A stretch of DNA of 6,453 nucleotides from Deltaproteobacteria bacterium (lineage in GTDB: Bacteria; Myxococcota_A; UBA9160; SMWR01), in contig JAFDAW010000169.1 in the NCBI GenBank assembly GCA_019313605.1, positions 1-6,453 on the forward strand, read 5' to 3'. Numbering within the stretch: position 1 is the first letter of the stretch; every line of letters starts with the position of its first letter. The position numbers and the translations under genes are program-made. The notes beneath the pieces are model-generated. The model saw only the letters and a program-made list of their open reading frames with translations. It made no database searches and was not told where the DNA came from. Below are positions 1-6,453 of the stretch, in pieces.

Positions 1-428
1 GCCGGCGCCACCGCTCCCGGTTTCGCTCGGATCCCCCGGCCCGCCTTCGCGGCCCGCGCCGCCAACCTCGCCGATCTCGCCCGCTGAACCCGCAGGCTGA
101 TCACCGCCCGCAAGCGCTCCCGGGCTTCTTCCTGCCTGTTCGGAGGAGCCGGCTCCCGATTCGCTGCCGCTCCCGGCAAGATCCCCGGCGCTCTCGGTAC
201 CGGCTTGTTCGCCACCCTGGGTCTGACCTTCGGCACCGGCTTGCTGCTGTGCTCCGGTCTCGCCGACTTCAGCTCCGGCTTGTTCGTCGCCCTGTGCCTG
301 GCCCTCGGCACCGGCTTGCTGCTGGGCTCCGGCCTCGCTGCCTTCGGCTCCGGCTTGTTCGTCGCCCTGTGCCTGGCCCTCGGCACCGGCCTGCTGCTGG
401 GCTCCGGCCTCGCTGCCTTCGGCTCCGG
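1..428 (-). pseudogene. Out-of-frame continuation of the repeat lipoprotein (partial at window edge)
   Basis: The minus frame whose codons begin one base away from the upstream lipoprotein frame is open from 456 to position 1 without a stop. It encodes the same kind of sequence: three Gln/Glu/Ala/Gly-rich 25-residue repeats (pieces such as EQAGAEGSEAGAQQQAGAEG), then a degenerate Gly/Ser/Glu/Pro-rich tail that runs off the window. It has no start codon with a ribosome-binding site of its own. The two frames overlap only between 429 and 459, because this frame has a TGA at 457-459, so the break is confined to about 30 bases. Restoring one base near 430 would join both parts into a lipoprotein of more than 280 residues. 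No slippery heptamer is visible, so programmed frameshifting is not supported. The choices are a real one-base deletion (broken or phase-switched gene) or a sequence error. Confidence refers to this stretch being coding sequence of the same gene. Confidence 0.6.
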
Positions 429-435
429 CTACTCG
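211..435 (-). repeat. 75-bp tandem repeat, three copies (25-residue coding period)
   Basis: Three head-to-tail copies lie at about 361-435, 286-360 and 211-285. The first two differ at one base (391 versus 316) over their first 69 bases, and the 361-435 copy then diverges where it meets the upstream part of the lipoprotein gene. The 211-285 copy differs from the middle copy at 11 of 75 bases, and a short degenerate fourth start (EQAGTE) follows at 193-210. The period is a multiple of three and the minus translation has the same Gln/Glu/Ala/Gly composition as the lipoprotein. Gain or loss of units would therefore keep the frame. The near-identical pair suggests recent duplication. Confidence 0.9.
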
Positions 436-848
436 CCGGCGTCGGTTCCCGCTTGCTCAGCGGCTTCTGCCGAATCTCCGGCATCGCCCGATTCGCCAGC
501 GTTTTCCGCTACTTCAGCGGCTGCAGAGTCTGCCTGCTGCGCGGCCTCGCCGCCGCCGGATTCGCTCTGTGCCGATTCACCGGCTTCTCCCTGAGCGGAT
601 TCCGCAGCCGCGCTCTGGGAATCCGCAGCCGCTTCTGCCTCCGACGCCTGTTCCGATTTCGCGCCGGACTCGCCCTGCGATTGGCCCTCGCCAGCGCTCT
701 CTGAGGCCTGCTCTGGTGGCTGTTGGCTCTGCGACGGTGGTTGGGTGGGAATCGAAGAGGATTCCTGCGTCGAAGCGCAGGCCAGCATCATCGCGAGCCC
801 TGCGGCGAGCAGCCAGAACGCGGGGCGCTGGTCATCGAAATGGTTCAC
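429..848 (-). CDS. Predicted acidic, low-complexity lipoprotein (N-terminal part; frame interrupted)
   Basis: Reads 139 residues from a GTG at 846-848 to a TAG at 429-431. I chose this start because an AGGAG ribosome-binding site lies 5 bases upstream and a short lipoprotein signal peptide follows directly: a polar start with Arg8, a hydrophobic stretch (about residues 10-23, FWLLAAGLAMMLA), then Cys24 in a lipobox-like MLAC. The mature part, after a short Pro/Gln/Ser segment (SSIPTQPPSQSQQPPEQ), is almost wholly Glu, Ala, Ser, Gly and Gln. It has a single Lys and no aromatic residues, so it is probably disordered, strongly acidic and attached to a membrane. No family is recognised and no enzymatic function is suggested. 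The TAG is probably not the natural end, because the same composition continues in the next minus frame (see 1-428). The longer open frame back to 1013 is basic and unlike the rest, so it was not used. The gene is divergent from the efflux operon. Confidence 0.6.
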   Translation of the reverse strand: MNHFDDQRPAFWLLAAGLAMMLACASTQESSSIPTQPPSQSQQPPEQASESAGEGQSQGESGAKSEQASEAEAAADSQSAAAESAQGEAGESAQSESGGGEAAQQADSAAAEVAENAGESGDAGDSAEAAEQAGTDAGE

Positions 849-853
849 CCGCT

Positions 854-858
854 CTCCT
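854..858 (-). promoter_or_regulatory. Ribosome-binding site of the lipoprotein gene
   Basis: The minus strand reads AGGAG within a purine-rich run (gggggagaggagagcgg), 5 bases before the GTG at 848. It decides the start in favour of this GTG over the upstream GTG at 918-920, which lacks a comparable site. Confidence 0.6.
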
Positions 859-1320
859 CTCCCCCACCCATTCTTCGTCCAGGTCCTCAGCCTTCTATCG
901 CCTCTTTGTCTGCCGTTCACCCGTTTCTGCTCCCATTCACAAGAGACGCCAAATACGCTCCACTTATTCGCAGTACCCCGACGACGCTCGCTGCGGTTCG
1001 ACGCGGGCGCCACAGCGATACCGACCTCGATCGGGGAACGGATGATGGGCTAGGTACCAGAATACAATAGGGAAAGTAGACTCGGCCATAAGGGTCGATT
1101 CGCCCGCGGGGCCCGGCTGACTGGCGCGCGCTGAGACGGTCCTCGCGTGGAGATGGTTCTGCGCTCGATTTGCGCATGGATTGCGGCTTCACCTGCCATA
1201 GCCCGATGCGCGAACCGACCGACTGAAATGGCTGCCTCGGCGTGGAGCGGGCGGCCCCGCGGAGAGTTTTCGCCGTTTCGTCTAGATTCCCTGTCGACGG
1301 CGGGCCACGCGCCGCGCAGA

Positions 1321-1326
1321 GAGGAG
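1321..1326 (+). promoter_or_regulatory. Ribosome-binding site of the membrane-fusion protein gene
   Basis: GAGGAG ends 4 bases before the ATG at 1331. It supports that start, which also gives a complete lipoprotein signal peptide. Confidence 0.65.
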
Positions 1327-1330
1327 CACG

Positions 1331-2569
1331 ATGCAGCCGATACGCTGGAGCCGGGCCGCCCTTGCTCACGGTTCCCGTGCGATTCGTACGCTTTTTCCGG
1401 CCGCAGCGTTGCTGTTCGTCGGGGGCCTGCTCGCCTGCGGTCGCAACGAGTACTCCGAGCCGCCGCCGCCCTCGGTGACCGCGCAGCGCCCGATTGTGCG
1501 CGACGTGATCCGCTACTCGGAATTCACCGGCACCACGCGGTCGGTCGAGTCCGTGGCGCTGCGGGCCCAGGTCAAGGGTGTATTGAAGGAGATGCACTTC
1601 AAGCCGGGTGATCACGTTGAGCAAGGCCAATTACTCTTCACGATCGATCCCAAGCCCTTTCAGGTCGCCCTCGATTCCGCCCAGGCTCAATTCGAGAGTG
1701 ACGAGGCCGAATACAAGCTCGCGCAGACCGAGTACGACCGCGCCAATCTGATGTTCGAAAAAGGTGCGCTGAGCGAGCTCAATGTTTTGAAACTGCGCGC
1801 CCAGCGCGACAAGGCGGTCGCAGCCGTCGCGGTATCGAAAGCTGCGATCGAAGCCGCCCAGCTCGATCTCGATTACGCGCACGTCAGCTCGCCGATTTCC
1901 GGACGTGTGGGGCGGAACTACGTCGATATTGGAAATCTGATCGACACCACGAACAGCGCGATCCTCACGACGATCGATCGGATGTCTCCGATCCACGTCT
2001 ATTTTTATTTGAGCGAATTAGAACTGCTCGCGCTGCAAGAACTCGTGCAGAAGCGCCGCGAGGAACTTGGGGTCGAATACGAGAATCGCGAGCGCACGCT
2101 CGTTCAGGTTGCGCGCGCGAATGACGAGGGATTTCCGTTCGAGGGACGGGTCGATTATACGGCGAGCGCGATCGACCCCGACACGGGGACATACGAAGTC
2201 CGCGCACTGCTTCCGAACGAAGGTGAAGAGGACGAGATCCTCATTCCGGGCACCTTCGTTCGCCTGCGAGTTCCGATTGGCGAGGAAGAAGGCGCGCTGC
2301 TCGTAACCGAGCGTGCGCTCGGTGCGGATCAGACCGGGCGCTTCGTGCTGGTCGTGAACGATCAGGATGTCGTCGAAAGTCACCGCATCGAGGTCGGCCC
2401 GATTCTCGATGGCATGCGGGTCGTCGAGAGCGGACTGAAGCCCGACGAGTGGGTGATCGTGAAGGGTATTCAGCGCGCCCGGCCGGGAGCGCAGGTTGCC
2501 GCCGAGCGCGTCGGCGCGGAAACCGCCGCGGTCGTGTCGGACACCGCAGCCGAACCATCCGCCGAGTAG
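1331..2569 (+). CDS. RND efflux membrane-fusion (periplasmic adaptor) lipoprotein, AcrA/MexA-like
   Basis: A 412-residue adaptor that should link the inner-membrane RND pump encoded next to an outer-membrane channel. Residues 1-35 form a signal peptide with basic residues before a hydrophobic stretch (LFPAAALLFVGGLLA). The lipobox LLAC places the lipidated Cys at 36, with Gly at +2. Family landmarks follow in order: the first lipoyl half-motif at about 76-110 (VKGVLKEMHFKPGDHVEQGQ, then LLFTIDPKPF); an alpha-helical hairpin at about 111-180, rich in Ala, Glu and Gln; the second lipoyl half at about 181-204 (SSPISGRVGRNYVDIGNLI); a beta-barrel domain at about 215-315 (including SAIDPDTGTYEVRA and PGTFVRLRVP); and a membrane-proximal domain to about 392. 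The last 20 residues are an Ala/Glu-rich tail. Length and domain order match AcrA/MexA/TtgA. The stop lies 6 bp before the transporter start, so the two are almost certainly one operon. Substrates cannot be deduced. Confidence 0.95.
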   Translation: MQPIRWSRAALAHGSRAIRTLFPAAALLFVGGLLACGRNEYSEPPPPSVTAQRPIVRDVIRYSEFTGTTRSVESVALRAQVKGVLKEMHFKPGDHVEQGQLLFTIDPKPFQVALDSAQAQFESDEAEYKLAQTEYDRANLMFEKGALSELNVLKLRAQRDKAVAAVAVSKAAIEAAQLDLDYAHVSSPISGRVGRNYVDIGNLIDTTNSAILTTIDRMSPIHVYFYLSELELLALQELVQKRREELGVEYENRERTLVQVARANDEGFPFEGRVDYTASAIDPDTGTYEVRALLPNEGEEDEILIPGTFVRLRVPIGEEEGALLVTERALGADQTGRFVLVVNDQDVVESHRIEVGPILDGMRVVESGLKPDEWVIVKGIQRARPGAQVAAERVGAETAAVVSDTAAEPSAE

Positions 2570-2575
2570 CGGCCG

Positions 2576-5500
2576 ATGTTCTCCCGCATTTTCATCGAGC
2601 GTCCGATTCTCGCCGGCGTGATCGCGATTGTGATCGTGCTCAGCGGGGTCGTGACGCTCCCGACTCTTCCGGTTGCCCAGTATCCCGAGATCACGCCGCC
2701 CACCGTCAAGGTCTCGACCACCTATCCCGGAGCAAACGCGGTAGTCGTGGCGAATACGGTTGCCGCGCCGATCGAACAACAGGTCAACGGTGTCGAGGGC
2801 ATGATCTACATGTCGTCGACGAGTGCGAACGACGGCTCTTACGCGTTGACCGTGACTTTCGAGGTTGGAACCGACCTCGACATGGCGCAGGTGCTCGTGC
2901 AGAACCGCGTGGCGATCGCGGAAGCACGACTTCCCGAAGAAGTGAAACGTCAGGGTGTGACGACCAAGAAACAATCGACGAGTATCGTCTTGCTCATCAC
3001 CCTCACTGCGCAAGAAGGCGAGTACGACACGCTCTTCCTGAGCAACTACGCAACGCTGCGGCTCGCCGACGAACTCAAGCGTATCCAAGGTGTAGGAGAA
3101 GTGACGATCTTCGGCGGGTCCGACTACAGCATGCGGATCTGGCTCGATCCCGAAAAGCTCAAGTCTCGGGGCCTCACCGCCCAGGATGTCACGACTGCAA
3201 TTCGCGAGCAGAACGTCCAGGTTGCCGCGGGTCAGATCGGGCAACCCCCCGCGCCGTCGGGCCAGAGCTTTCAATACGCGATCAACAGCCTCGGCCGACT
3301 TCAGGATCTCGAGCAATTCGAACAGATCATCCTGAAGACAGGCGAGATGGGCCGGATCTCGCGGTTGCGCGACGTCGCCCGGGTGGAACTCGGCGGACAG
3401 AATTACAATCAATTTGCGGCCCTGAACGGAGACCCGTGCGCCGCGATTTCGATCTACCAACTGCCCGGTGCCAACGCGCTCGACGTCGCAGCAGCGGTCC
3501 GCGCAGCAATGGATCGACTCGACGCGAACTTTCCGGCCGGGCTCGAGTGGAGCATTCCATTCGACACCACCAAGGCCGTAGAGGCGTCGATCACCGAGGT
3601 CTACGAAACCCTGTTCATCGCGATCGCGCTGGTGTTCCTGACGATCTTCGTCTTTTTGCAGGATTGGCGCGCGACGCTGATTCCCGCAGTCACGATTCCG
3701 GTTTCGCTGATCGGAACGTTCACGGTGATGGCCGTCCTCGGATTTTCGATCAACATGCTCTCGCTCTTCGGCCTCGTGCTCGCGATCGGAATCGTGGTGG
3801 ATGACGCCATCGTGGTCGTCGAGAACGTGACGCGGCTGATCGACGAACAGGGCATGTCGGGTCGGGATGCCGCACTGCAGGCGATGCAGGAAGTGGGCGG
3901 ACCGATCGTTGCGACGACCCTCGTGTTGCTCGCAGTTTTTGTTCCGGCAGCGTTTCTTGGCGGCATCACGGGTCAGCTCAATCAGCAGTTCGCGCTCACG
4001 ATTGCGGCCGCGACGGTGATCAGTTCGATCAACGCACTCACCCTCAGCCCCGCACTTTCCGCGCTGCTGCTGCGGCCGACTCAGGAGCGGCGCACGGGTT
4101 TCTTCGGAGCCTTCAACGCGTCGTTCGATCGGGGAAGCACCTGGTACGTCGCCACGGTCGAGCGCGTGGTTCGGCGCGTCGGCCTTTCGATGGTCTTGTT
4201 CGCGGCCCTGGTCGCGCTGGCGGGCTGGGGATTCATGGCCCTACCGACGGGATTCCTTCCAACGGAGGATCAGGGTTATTTCTTTGCCGCAGCCCAATTG
4301 CCCGAGGCGGCTTCTCTCGAGCGCGCCAGCGAAGTCAGCGAGCTGATGGAAAAGGCCTTGATCGAAACGCCCGGCATACGCGATGTGGTGACGATCACCG
4401 GCTATTCGCTGCTCGACGGATCGAGCCTCTCCAACGCTGTGACCGTATTCGTCGTGATGGATCCATGGGAAGAGCGGACGGATGCGTCTCTCCAACAGGA
4501 AGCCATCCTCGGCGACCTGCGGCGCCGTTTCTATGAGATACAAGAGGGATTCACCTTCGCTTTCATCCCGCCTGCGATCAACGGGCTCGGGGTGAGCGGG
4601 GGCTTTCAAATGCAACTGCAAGATCGCGGTGATGTCGGTTTCGACGCACTCCAGCAGGTCGCCATGGAGATGGTGGCGGATGGCAACGCGCAGAGCGGGC
4701 TACAGGCGCTCAAAACCACCTTTCGCGCGCGAGTGCCACAGCTGTTCGCGGACGTCGATCGCACCAAGGCGAAGACACTCGGGGTTCCGCTGGACGCTGT
4801 CTTCGGCACGCTCCAGACCTCTCTTGGGTCGTCGTACGTAAATGACTTCAACAAATTCGGCCGCACCTACCAGGTGATCGTGCAAGTCGATTCGCGGTTC
4901 CGCCAGCACCGGGAAGACATCCAAAAACTCGACGTGCGCAATGACGACGGCGAGATGATCCCGCTCGGTACGCTCGTCGAGGTCGAAGATTCCTTCGGGC
5001 CGCAATTGGTGGTCCGCTACAACCTCTACCCCTCGGCGGCGATCAACGGCGAGGCCGCAGCGGGATTCAGCTCCGGCGATGCGCTCGCGCTGATGGAGCA
5101 GATGGCCCGCAACAAGCTGCCGCAGAGCATGGGTTTCGATTGGACGGGGATGTCCTACCAGGAGAAGAAAGTCGGCGGTGAGGCGATCGCAATCTTCGGC
5201 CTCGCGATCTTGCTGGTTTTTCTTGTTCTCGCCGCACAGTACGAGAGTTGGTCGGCGCCCGCCGCGGTGATCTTTGCGGTGCCGCTCGGCTTGTTTGGCG
5301 CCGTGGTGGCCGCGTCGATGCGCGCGCTCGCGAACGATGTCTACATGCAAATCGGCGTCGTACTGCTCGTGGCTCTGGCGAGCAAGAATGCAATTTTGAT
5401 CGTCGAGTTCGCACGCGAAAAGCGCTCCGAGGGCCTGGGCATTCTCGAGGCTGCGGTCGAAGCTTCGCGGTTGCGCTTTCGTCCGATCCTGATGACTTCG

Positions 5501-5704
5501 TTCTCGTTCGTACTCGGTGTGATGCCGCTGGTGGTGGCCTCTGGAGCCGGGGCGGCGAGTCGGCGCTCGCTCGGTACCGTGGTGCTCGGCGGCCAGCTAT
5601 CCGCGACGGTCATCGCCGTTGTGCTGGTACCGGTCTTCTTTGTCGTCTTCCAGAGCCTGGGAGAACGGGGCGCGGGCAAAGGAGAAGAGATCCGCACCGA
5701 ATGA
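2576..5704 (+). CDS. RND multidrug efflux transporter, HAE1 family (AcrB/MexB-like)
   Basis: A 1042-residue inner-membrane proton/drug antiporter, full length for the family (AcrB is 1049). It starts with the typical MFSRIFIERPILAGVIAIV, where the first membrane segment begins. Two large periplasmic loops (about 30-335 and 557-868) form the porter and docking domains. Membrane segments 2-6 lie at about 339-500, segment 7 at 538-556, and 8-12 at about 870-1025. The proton-relay residues are present: Asp409-Asp410 in segment 4 (GIVVDDAIVVVENV) and Lys937 in segment 10 (ALASKNAILIVEFA), matching AcrB D407/D408/K940. Other family hallmarks are TLSPALSALLL near 489-499, LPTGFLPTEDQGYFF at 556-570 and GVMPLVVASGAG at 981-992. 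The ATG lacks a clear ribosome-binding site and lies 6 bp after the adaptor stop, so translation is probably coupled. Several AcrB pocket phenylalanines appear replaced (see findings), so the substrate range may differ. Multidrug export is inferred from family; the actual substrate is unknown. Confidence 0.96.
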   Translation: MFSRIFIERPILAGVIAIVIVLSGVVTLPTLPVAQYPEITPPTVKVSTTYPGANAVVVANTVAAPIEQQVNGVEGMIYMSSTSANDGSYALTVTFEVGTDLDMAQVLVQNRVAIAEARLPEEVKRQGVTTKKQSTSIVLLITLTAQEGEYDTLFLSNYATLRLADELKRIQGVGEVTIFGGSDYSMRIWLDPEKLKSRGLTAQDVTTAIREQNVQVAAGQIGQPPAPSGQSFQYAINSLGRLQDLEQFEQIILKTGEMGRISRLRDVARVELGGQNYNQFAALNGDPCAAISIYQLPGANALDVAAAVRAAMDRLDANFPAGLEWSIPFDTTKAVEASITEVYETLFIAIALVFLTIFVFLQDWRATLIPAVTIPVSLIGTFTVMAVLGFSINMLSLFGLVLAIGIVVDDAIVVVENVTRLIDEQGMSGRDAALQAMQEVGGPIVATTLVLLAVFVPAAFLGGITGQLNQQFALTIAAATVISSINALTLSPALSALLLRPTQERRTGFFGAFNASFDRGSTWYVATVERVVRRVGLSMVLFAALVALAGWGFMALPTGFLPTEDQGYFFAAAQLPEAASLERASEVSELMEKALIETPGIRDVVTITGYSLLDGSSLSNAVTVFVVMDPWEERTDASLQQEAILGDLRRRFYEIQEGFTFAFIPPAINGLGVSGGFQMQLQDRGDVGFDALQQVAMEMVADGNAQSGLQALKTTFRARVPQLFADVDRTKAKTLGVPLDAVFGTLQTSLGSSYVNDFNKFGRTYQVIVQVDSRFRQHREDIQKLDVRNDDGEMIPLGTLVEVEDSFGPQLVVRYNLYPSAAINGEAAAGFSSGDALALMEQMARNKLPQSMGFDWTGMSYQEKKVGGEAIAIFGLAILLVFLVLAAQYESWSAPAAVIFAVPLGLFGAVVAASMRALANDVYMQIGVVLLVALASKNAILIVEFAREKRSEGLGILEAAVEASRLRFRPILMTSFSFVLGVMPLVVASGAGAASRRSLGTVVLGGQLSATVIAVVLVPVFFVVFQSLGERGAGKGEEIRTE

Positions 5705-5711
5705 GCGGTGC
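5694..5711 (+). terminator. Small hairpin over the pump stop codon, possible weak terminator
   Basis: A perfect 6-bp GC-rich inverted repeat (gcaccg / cggtgc) with a 6-base loop containing part of the TGA stop. It is followed only by acttt, not a real T-run. It could slow or end operon transcription, but the stem is short and it may be chance. The remaining gap to the convergent gene (to 5776) shows nothing else. Confidence 0.25.
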
Positions 5712-5776
5712 ACTTTGGCTACGAGAACCCAACCCTATCTCGGAAGTGCCCGGAATTCTTGGCGCAGCGACGACGG

Positions 5777-6453
5777 TTACTCGATCAGCGATCGACCCCG
5801 ATCGGCGTACCAGGCTTCGATCAGCGACATGATCTCCTCGGCGCCCTCGGCGTATTGGAACAGCTTTAGGTGCGGTTCCTTAATCATGTGCTCGTTGCAC
5901 AGATAATCGAAATCGATCGCCGACTTCCAAAAATCGGCGCCGACCAGGATCACGGGGAGGGGTTCGCGCTTGCCGGTCTGGATCAGGCAAAGGGTTTCGA
6001 AGAGTTCGTCGAGTGTTCCGAATCCGCCCGGAAAGGTGACGAGTGCTCGAGCGCGCATCACGAAGTGTAGTTTGCGCAGTGCGAAATAGCGGAACTGAAA
6101 GCTCAGCTCGGGTGTGATGTAGGGATTGGGATGCTGCTCGCTCGGAAGTGTGATGTTGAGACCCACGGACACTGCCCCCACGTCGTGGGCGCCCCGGTTT
6201 GCAGCTTCCATCGCGCCCGGTCCACCACCCGTGGCCACCACGAGGCGATTGTCGATCGGCCCCTCGCCATAACGGCCGATCCGTTGGCCGAGCTCTCTGG
6301 CGACTGCGTAGTAGTGGCTCTTCGCGAGCGCACTGCGAGCTCGTTGGAGCCTCTCGTTGGCTTGCTCATCTTCAGGTGCGATTTGAAACGCTTGCTCGGC
6401 TTCCTCGAGCCGCTGCTGTGCGTCCTCTGGATCGATCAGTGTCGCGCTGCCAA
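5777..6453 (-). CDS. LOG/TIGR00730-family Rossmann-fold protein (lysine decarboxylase-like fold), 5' partial
   Basis: The frame is open from the window edge to a TAA at 5777-5779, giving 224 visible C-terminal residues. The start lies beyond 6453. The GTG at 6239-6241 is internal, because strong family sequence precedes it: GSATLIDPEDAQQRLEEAEQ at the edge, and SHYYAVARELGQRIGRYGEG before the glycine-rich loop. Key motifs are the nucleotide-binding TGGGPGAMEAANRGA (visible residues 74-88), an Arg-Lys pair (126-127) and the PGGFGTLDELFE signature (141-152). These are the phosphate-binding and catalytic elements of LOG-type phosphoribohydrolases, which split nucleoside 5'-monophosphates into base and ribose 5-phosphate (cytokinin activation in plants; nucleotide breakdown by PpnN in bacteria). 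Despite the historical name, the family is not thought to decarboxylate lysine. A charged helical stretch (visible residues about 10-47) lies between the edge GSA motif and the SHYYAVAREL segment, and is longer than in short plant LOG proteins. The substrate is uncertain, so no symbol is given. The gene is convergent with the efflux operon, with no evident link. Confidence 0.88.
   Translation of the reverse strand, partial: GSATLIDPEDAQQRLEEAEQAFQIAPEDEQANERLQRARSALAKSHYYAVARELGQRIGRYGEGPIDNRLVVATGGGPGAMEAANRGAHDVGAVSVGLNITLPSEQHPNPYITPELSFQFRYFALRKLHFVMRARALVTFPGGFGTLDELFETLCLIQTGKREPLPVILVGADFWKSAIDFDYLCNEHMIKEPHLKLFQYAEGAEEIMSLIEAWYADRGRSLIE

Larger units (their letters stand above)
849..1330. 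other. Divergent intergenic region, no gene seen
   Basis: This 482-bp stretch separates the minus-strand lipoprotein from the plus-strand efflux operon. Frames that cross it read as Arg/Pro/Ser-rich noise with no recognisable domain or lipoprotein-like composition. It should contain the promoters for both directions. The most AT-rich patch is around 1052-1080, with a TACAAT at 1063-1068 that resembles a plus-strand -10 box, but no acceptable -35 box lies 16-18 bases upstream. No convincing operator palindrome was found. A weak inverted repeat (cgccgt at 1271-1276, acggcg at 1297-1302) lies in the probable leader of the operon. Confidence 0.5.

Noticed and set aside
429..440. Programmed -1 ribosomal frameshift to join the two lipoprotein frames
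   Set aside because: The direction would be right, but no X XXY YYZ slippery heptamer lies in the overlap; a one-base deletion or sequence error is simpler.
205..594. Plus-strand open frame encoding hydrophobic Leu/Gly/Ala repeats that look like membrane segments
   Set aside because: It is the exact complement of the minus-strand repeat codons (gcc/gga/cag read as ggc/tcc/ctg), begins with TTG without a ribosome-binding site, and the minus frame continues the lipoprotein composition.
849..1013. Longer start for the lipoprotein, including a GTG at 918-920
   Set aside because: It would bury the signal peptide behind a basic segment rich in Arg and Trp. The GTG at 848 has the better ribosome-binding site and leaves the signal peptide at the N-terminus.
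1040..1068. Plus-strand promoter with TACAAT at 1063-1068
   Set aside because: No recognisable -35 box or extended -10 at the right distance; the -10-like hexamer alone is not enough.
917..1630. 237-residue minus-strand frame covering the intergenic gap and the adaptor start
   Set aside because: Low-quality Arg/Pro-rich sequence with no family features; it overlaps the signal peptide and lipoyl region of a well-supported gene.
2018..3460. 480-residue open frame antisense to the adaptor and transporter genes
   Set aside because: High-GC shadow frame. It is His/Arg/Asp-rich with no recognisable domain, and the plus strand has clear homology to the AcrA and AcrB families throughout.
2449..3804. 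451-residue plus-strand frame overlapping the transporter start
   Set aside because: Arg-rich out-of-frame reading of the transporter gene with no domain; a GC-driven shadow.
5777..6241. Complete short LOG protein starting at the GTG at 6241
   Set aside because: The frame continues upstream to the window edge with family-like sequence (SHYYAVARELGQ), so the GTG is internal and the gene is truncated by the window.

Overview
The window comes from a Gram-negative, high-GC bacterium. The evidence is an AcrAB-type RND efflux operon, two predicted lipoproteins, and consistent use of G/C-ending codons. The genome cannot be placed more finely from the sequence. A proteobacterial or deltaproteobacterial/myxobacterial-grade lineage would fit, but that is inference.

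Layout: (1) Positions 1-848, minus strand: a predicted lipoprotein with a Glu/Ala/Gly/Gln/Ser-rich, apparently disordered body. Its reading frame stops at 429-431. The same composition continues without a stop in the neighbouring minus frame to the window edge, and there it forms 75-bp (25-residue) tandem repeats. I read this as one gene broken by a single-base frameshift (a real mutation or a sequence error), with its 3' end beyond the window. (2) Positions 849-1330: a 482-bp non-coding gap between divergent genes, probably holding promoters for both directions, though none is convincing. (3) Positions 1331-5704, plus strand: a two-gene operon with a 6-bp gap. It encodes a lipoprotein membrane-fusion (periplasmic adaptor) protein and a 1042-residue inner-membrane RND transporter of the HAE1/AcrB type. 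(4) Positions 5705-5776: a short gap between convergent genes, with a small hairpin over the pump stop codon. (5) Positions 5777-6453, minus strand: the C-terminal 224 residues of a LOG/TIGR00730-type Rossmann-fold protein, with its 5' end off the window.

The two plus-strand genes should work together. The adaptor bridges the proton-driven transporter to an outer-membrane TolC/OprM-type channel. No such channel and no TetR/MarR-type regulator is encoded here, so both must lie elsewhere. The flanking minus-strand genes have no evident functional link to the pump.

No RNA genes, insertion sequences, CRISPR arrays or attachment sites were seen. The most unusual part is the repeat lipoprotein at the left edge. 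The rest is a well-known type of efflux locus, and I do not see a clearly new system.
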